Origin: Rhizophagus sp. LPA8_4_AMF
Taxonomy: Eukaryota > Glomeromycota > Glomeromycetes > Glomerales > Glomeraceae
Assembly: GCA_021464525.1 (NCBI GenBank)
Contig: JADRCO010000462.1
Coordinates: forward strand, 1-33,260
DNA length: 33,260 nt
Direction of reading: 5' to 3'
The notes under the pieces are model-generated. The model was not told the DNA's origin. It saw only the letters and a program-made list of their open reading frames with translations, and searched no databases. Shown piece by piece: positions 30,704-33,260 of the stretch (the first letter of the stretch is position 1; every line of letters begins with the position of its first letter). Made by a program: the position numbers and the translations under genes.

Positions 30704-32581
30704 TCAAATATCAAAATCGATTTCTTGAGTAATGTATTCTAAATTAAGAGAATTAGATGAGAATTTAATAAGCATTAATTAAAATTATATTGTATATTTA
30801 CTTACTTTCATTGTTATTTTGTTCAGGATTTATATTAATATCCAATTCAAGTTCTTCTGTAAGATAATCTAAATTTAAATTTAATTAAATTTAAAAATAT
30901 GTTTATAATAAGCGATATTTAAAAATATATAAATATATAAATGTAAATATTTACCATTATTTTCATTTTCGACTAATTTAATCTTTTTAATACTTTTACC
31001 TAAGAATATTATTAATAATATTGATTACCTAAATTCATACATATATTATAAAATTCTTTTTTTTTTTCATCATACCTTCATTCAAATCATTTTCAACTCG
31101 ATTATCTACAAACTTCCTTTTATCTTAAAAAAGATATAAAAAATTAATAATGAATACTGTATATTAAATTACCCAATAAAATAACTTACCAACTTCTGAA
31201 GTTATAGATTGACTTGTTAAACTTATTGTAGATAAAGTTCTTGTAGATATCGCAGATTGAATCATACTACTTACAGGTCTACTTTTATAAATAGCACCTG
31301 GATTATTTTTTTTTACAGGTCCAATATCTAATGATTTTATGATTCTTGTTTTATTTTTTCGTTCATTAGTATACATATTACATATTACTTCAAATACATA
31401 TAAAGCTGTTGGTCTTTTATTTGGATCTGAATGCCAACATTCTTTCATTAAATCAACATAATCTTCAGGTGTATTTGTAACGATTGGTGGTCTTAATCCC
31501 TTATATATTTCAATTATGAGTTCAGTATCGTGAGTTTTATCCCAAAAAGGTCTTCTACCCGTTATAAACTCCCACATAATCATTCCAAAACTATAAATAT
31601 CTGAAGCTTTGGTATATTTTTGACCTCGAAAAATCTCTGGTGCCATATAAGGAATAATACCATAATTTTCGTTATCATCTGAAGATTCAGTTGCAGATTT
31701 ACTTATTCCCAAATCACCTATTGATACATATGGAAATGTATCACGAAAAAAGATATTTCCACTATGAAAATCTCTGTGTATAATATTGGCATCATGTATA
31801 TTAATAAGCCCGTTTATAATACTTTTTAATTTATCCAACTTTGTTTTCCAACTAATATTATAAAAGTCATTAGTTATGTAATTTTTTAAATCACCTAATG
31901 GATAATATGGCATAATAATCATAACATCTTGAGTAATAGGATATTGAGTAATTCCAAAATATTTACCAACACAATTGCTGTAATTCGTTTGATACTTTAA
32001 AGAAAATTCATAAAATACCTTGAGCTAATTAATATATAAAAATAAAAGCTTATTTTAATTAATATTTTGGATTATTATTAATAAAATTTATAAAAAATAC
32101 ATATACAGTATATGTTCACCTCATTAAGCTCCTTAGAAGTGATATCTTTAGAATTATTAAGCCTTTTAAGAACAACATCATAATTAGATTTAACACGAGT
32201 ATAACATTGATTTTTCTTACTCCAACCACGAATTGGACCATCAATCCAAATAGCCTTATAAATTTTACTAAAACCACCTTCAGCAATAAAATTTACATTT
32301 TTGAATCGATTATAAGGAACAAATATCATTTTACCGGCAAATTTATCATCATTAATTAATGTATATTTAATAAAATCATCGATAATTTTATTTCCACTTT
32401 GTTCATATATTGATTTTGCTTTATAACAAATGTGACAAATCTGATGACTTTCGTTTAATAATTCTCTTCTTTGATTGCATTCATTACATAATATTTTTAT
32501 CTTACGTTTTGGTACAACTTTGGCTTTTTTTAAAGTTGTGTCATTTGAAATTTTATGTTTATTATTTGTTAATTGATTCAT
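30704..32581 (-). CDS. Single-module TKL protein kinase, six exons
   Basis: Exons on the minus strand are 32581-32120, 32024-31190, 31123-31076, 30999-30955, 30868-30806 and 30738-30704, in frame for 495 residues. A basic start (KKAKVVPKRK) leads to a CxxC...CxxC motif (CNEC, CHIC), SGNKIIDDFIKY, glycine loop EGGFSKIYKA, lysine motif VVLKRL and helix SKELNE, where a phase-0 intron falls. The C-lobe has HRD (237-239), DLG in place of DFG (258-260), YMAPE, DIYSFGMIMWE and CWHSDPNKRPT. All catalytic residues are present, so it should be active. The tail exons add RKF, KKIKL and two acidic YLTEE/YITQE motifs. Exons 2, 4 and 5 have the same lengths (835, 45 and 63 nt) as their counterparts in the 5151-9577 gene, which proves common origin. 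The ATG at 32581 is chosen as the first in frame. Substrate unknown. Confidence 0.85.
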
Positions 32582-33260
32582 TATCAATTTAACTTGTATA
32601 AAGCTTAAAAATAGTTTAATATTGAGTAAATTTATAAAACATTCGCTATTTATAATTGTGAAAATAGAATATTCTTTTAAGAATATGTTCTTACTTAATT
32701 TGTGTGGTATAACCTATAAATTAATAAATCGAGTGTTATAAAAACAACAAGTAACCTATTACAAACCATCAACTAACTTTTTTTTGATTTACACGAAAAA
32801 GCCACAAAGTAACATTTGCTTTGATCGACATGAAATCAAACCCGTGATCTATAAATGGAAAAATATTTCAAATTGACTTTCATCTATTAAAAAGAAAACC
32901 ATTTTAGTGCATTTATTAGGAAGTAAATAATTTTAACATAATTATAATCATTTATAAATCAAAATATAATAAACAACTAATAATAATAAATTCTTAATAT
33001 TTATGTATGAATAGTACTACAAGTATATTAAGTATATTAAAATAATTATTACCTTTTAATATAAAGATATTATTATTATTCTTTTTAGATAGAAAATTTC
33101 AATTAAGTTCGTTCTACCGATTAGAAAATATGTTTAACGAGTCAAAGGAACAAGGTGTAAGATTTCTGATCGGCCGAAAATATGAATAACGTCATATCGA
33201 TTTGTATTTACCCCAGTATCACCGTCACTTTTCTACCCCCACGTGATTTTTTGTGGCGCA
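32582..33260. other. Upstream region of the minus-strand kinase, nothing else seen
   Basis: AT-rich DNA with trinucleotide-like AAT/TTA stretches near 32980 and 33070. No similarity to the region upstream of the triple kinase gene was noticed and no gene is recognised. Confidence 0.35.

Overview
The window looks like nuclear DNA of an arbuscular mycorrhizal fungus (Glomeromycotina, most like Rhizophagus). The base composition is very AT-rich, introns are short GT-AG introns mostly of 65-95 nt, and the gene content is typical of that group: expanded tyrosine-kinase-like (TKL) protein kinases, long Sel1-like repeat proteins, a BTB/T1 relic, and many small inverted-repeat elements and gene fossils. 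The organism call is an inference from style and families, not from a marker gene.

Layout. 1-2.3 kb: repeat-rich DNA with a decayed kinase 3' end (1290-1640). 2.3-3.2 kb: a five-exon Myb/SANT telobox-like gene (+). 4.6-5.05 kb: a tandem duplication just upstream of the main gene. 5151-9577 (+): a remarkable eight-exon gene encoding three consecutive TKL kinase modules, the middle one apparently a pseudokinase. 10.0-10.45 kb: a 432-bp MITE-like element. 11.3-11.45 kb: four AACCGGTT palindromes. 12.1-13.0 kb: a small multi-exon membrane protein gene (+). 13.1-14.0 kb: a frameshifted kinase pseudogene from a second TKL subfamily. 15.4-17.6 kb and 22.6-24.6 kb (both -): two Sel1-repeat genes; the second ends in a CaaX-like box. 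Between them lie short inverted-repeat elements (18.5-18.75 kb), a possible two-exon small cysteine-containing ORF (19.3 kb) and an unexplained GC-richer patch (21.6 kb). 24.6-28.7 kb: no convincing intact gene, only coding-like patches and a diverged duplication. 28.8-29.4 kb: a 16-bp-period (CACTCACTCATTCATT)n satellite flanked by an 87-bp direct duplication. 29.7-30.5 kb: a decayed BTB/T1 (KCTD-like) gene. 30704-32581 (-): a single-module TKL kinase gene whose exon plan matches the last module and tail of the triple gene almost base for base.

How the parts relate. The two intact kinase genes are paralogues. Comparing their exon structures shows that the triple gene arose by multiplying an internal unit (C-lobe + N-lobe) between copies of the same phase-0 intron, while only the last copy kept the short tail exons. 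TKL kinases and Sel1 proteins are often considered to act in signalling in these fungi, but nothing here proves a shared pathway. The active-pseudo-active arrangement of the triple kinase is the strongest candidate for an undescribed system.
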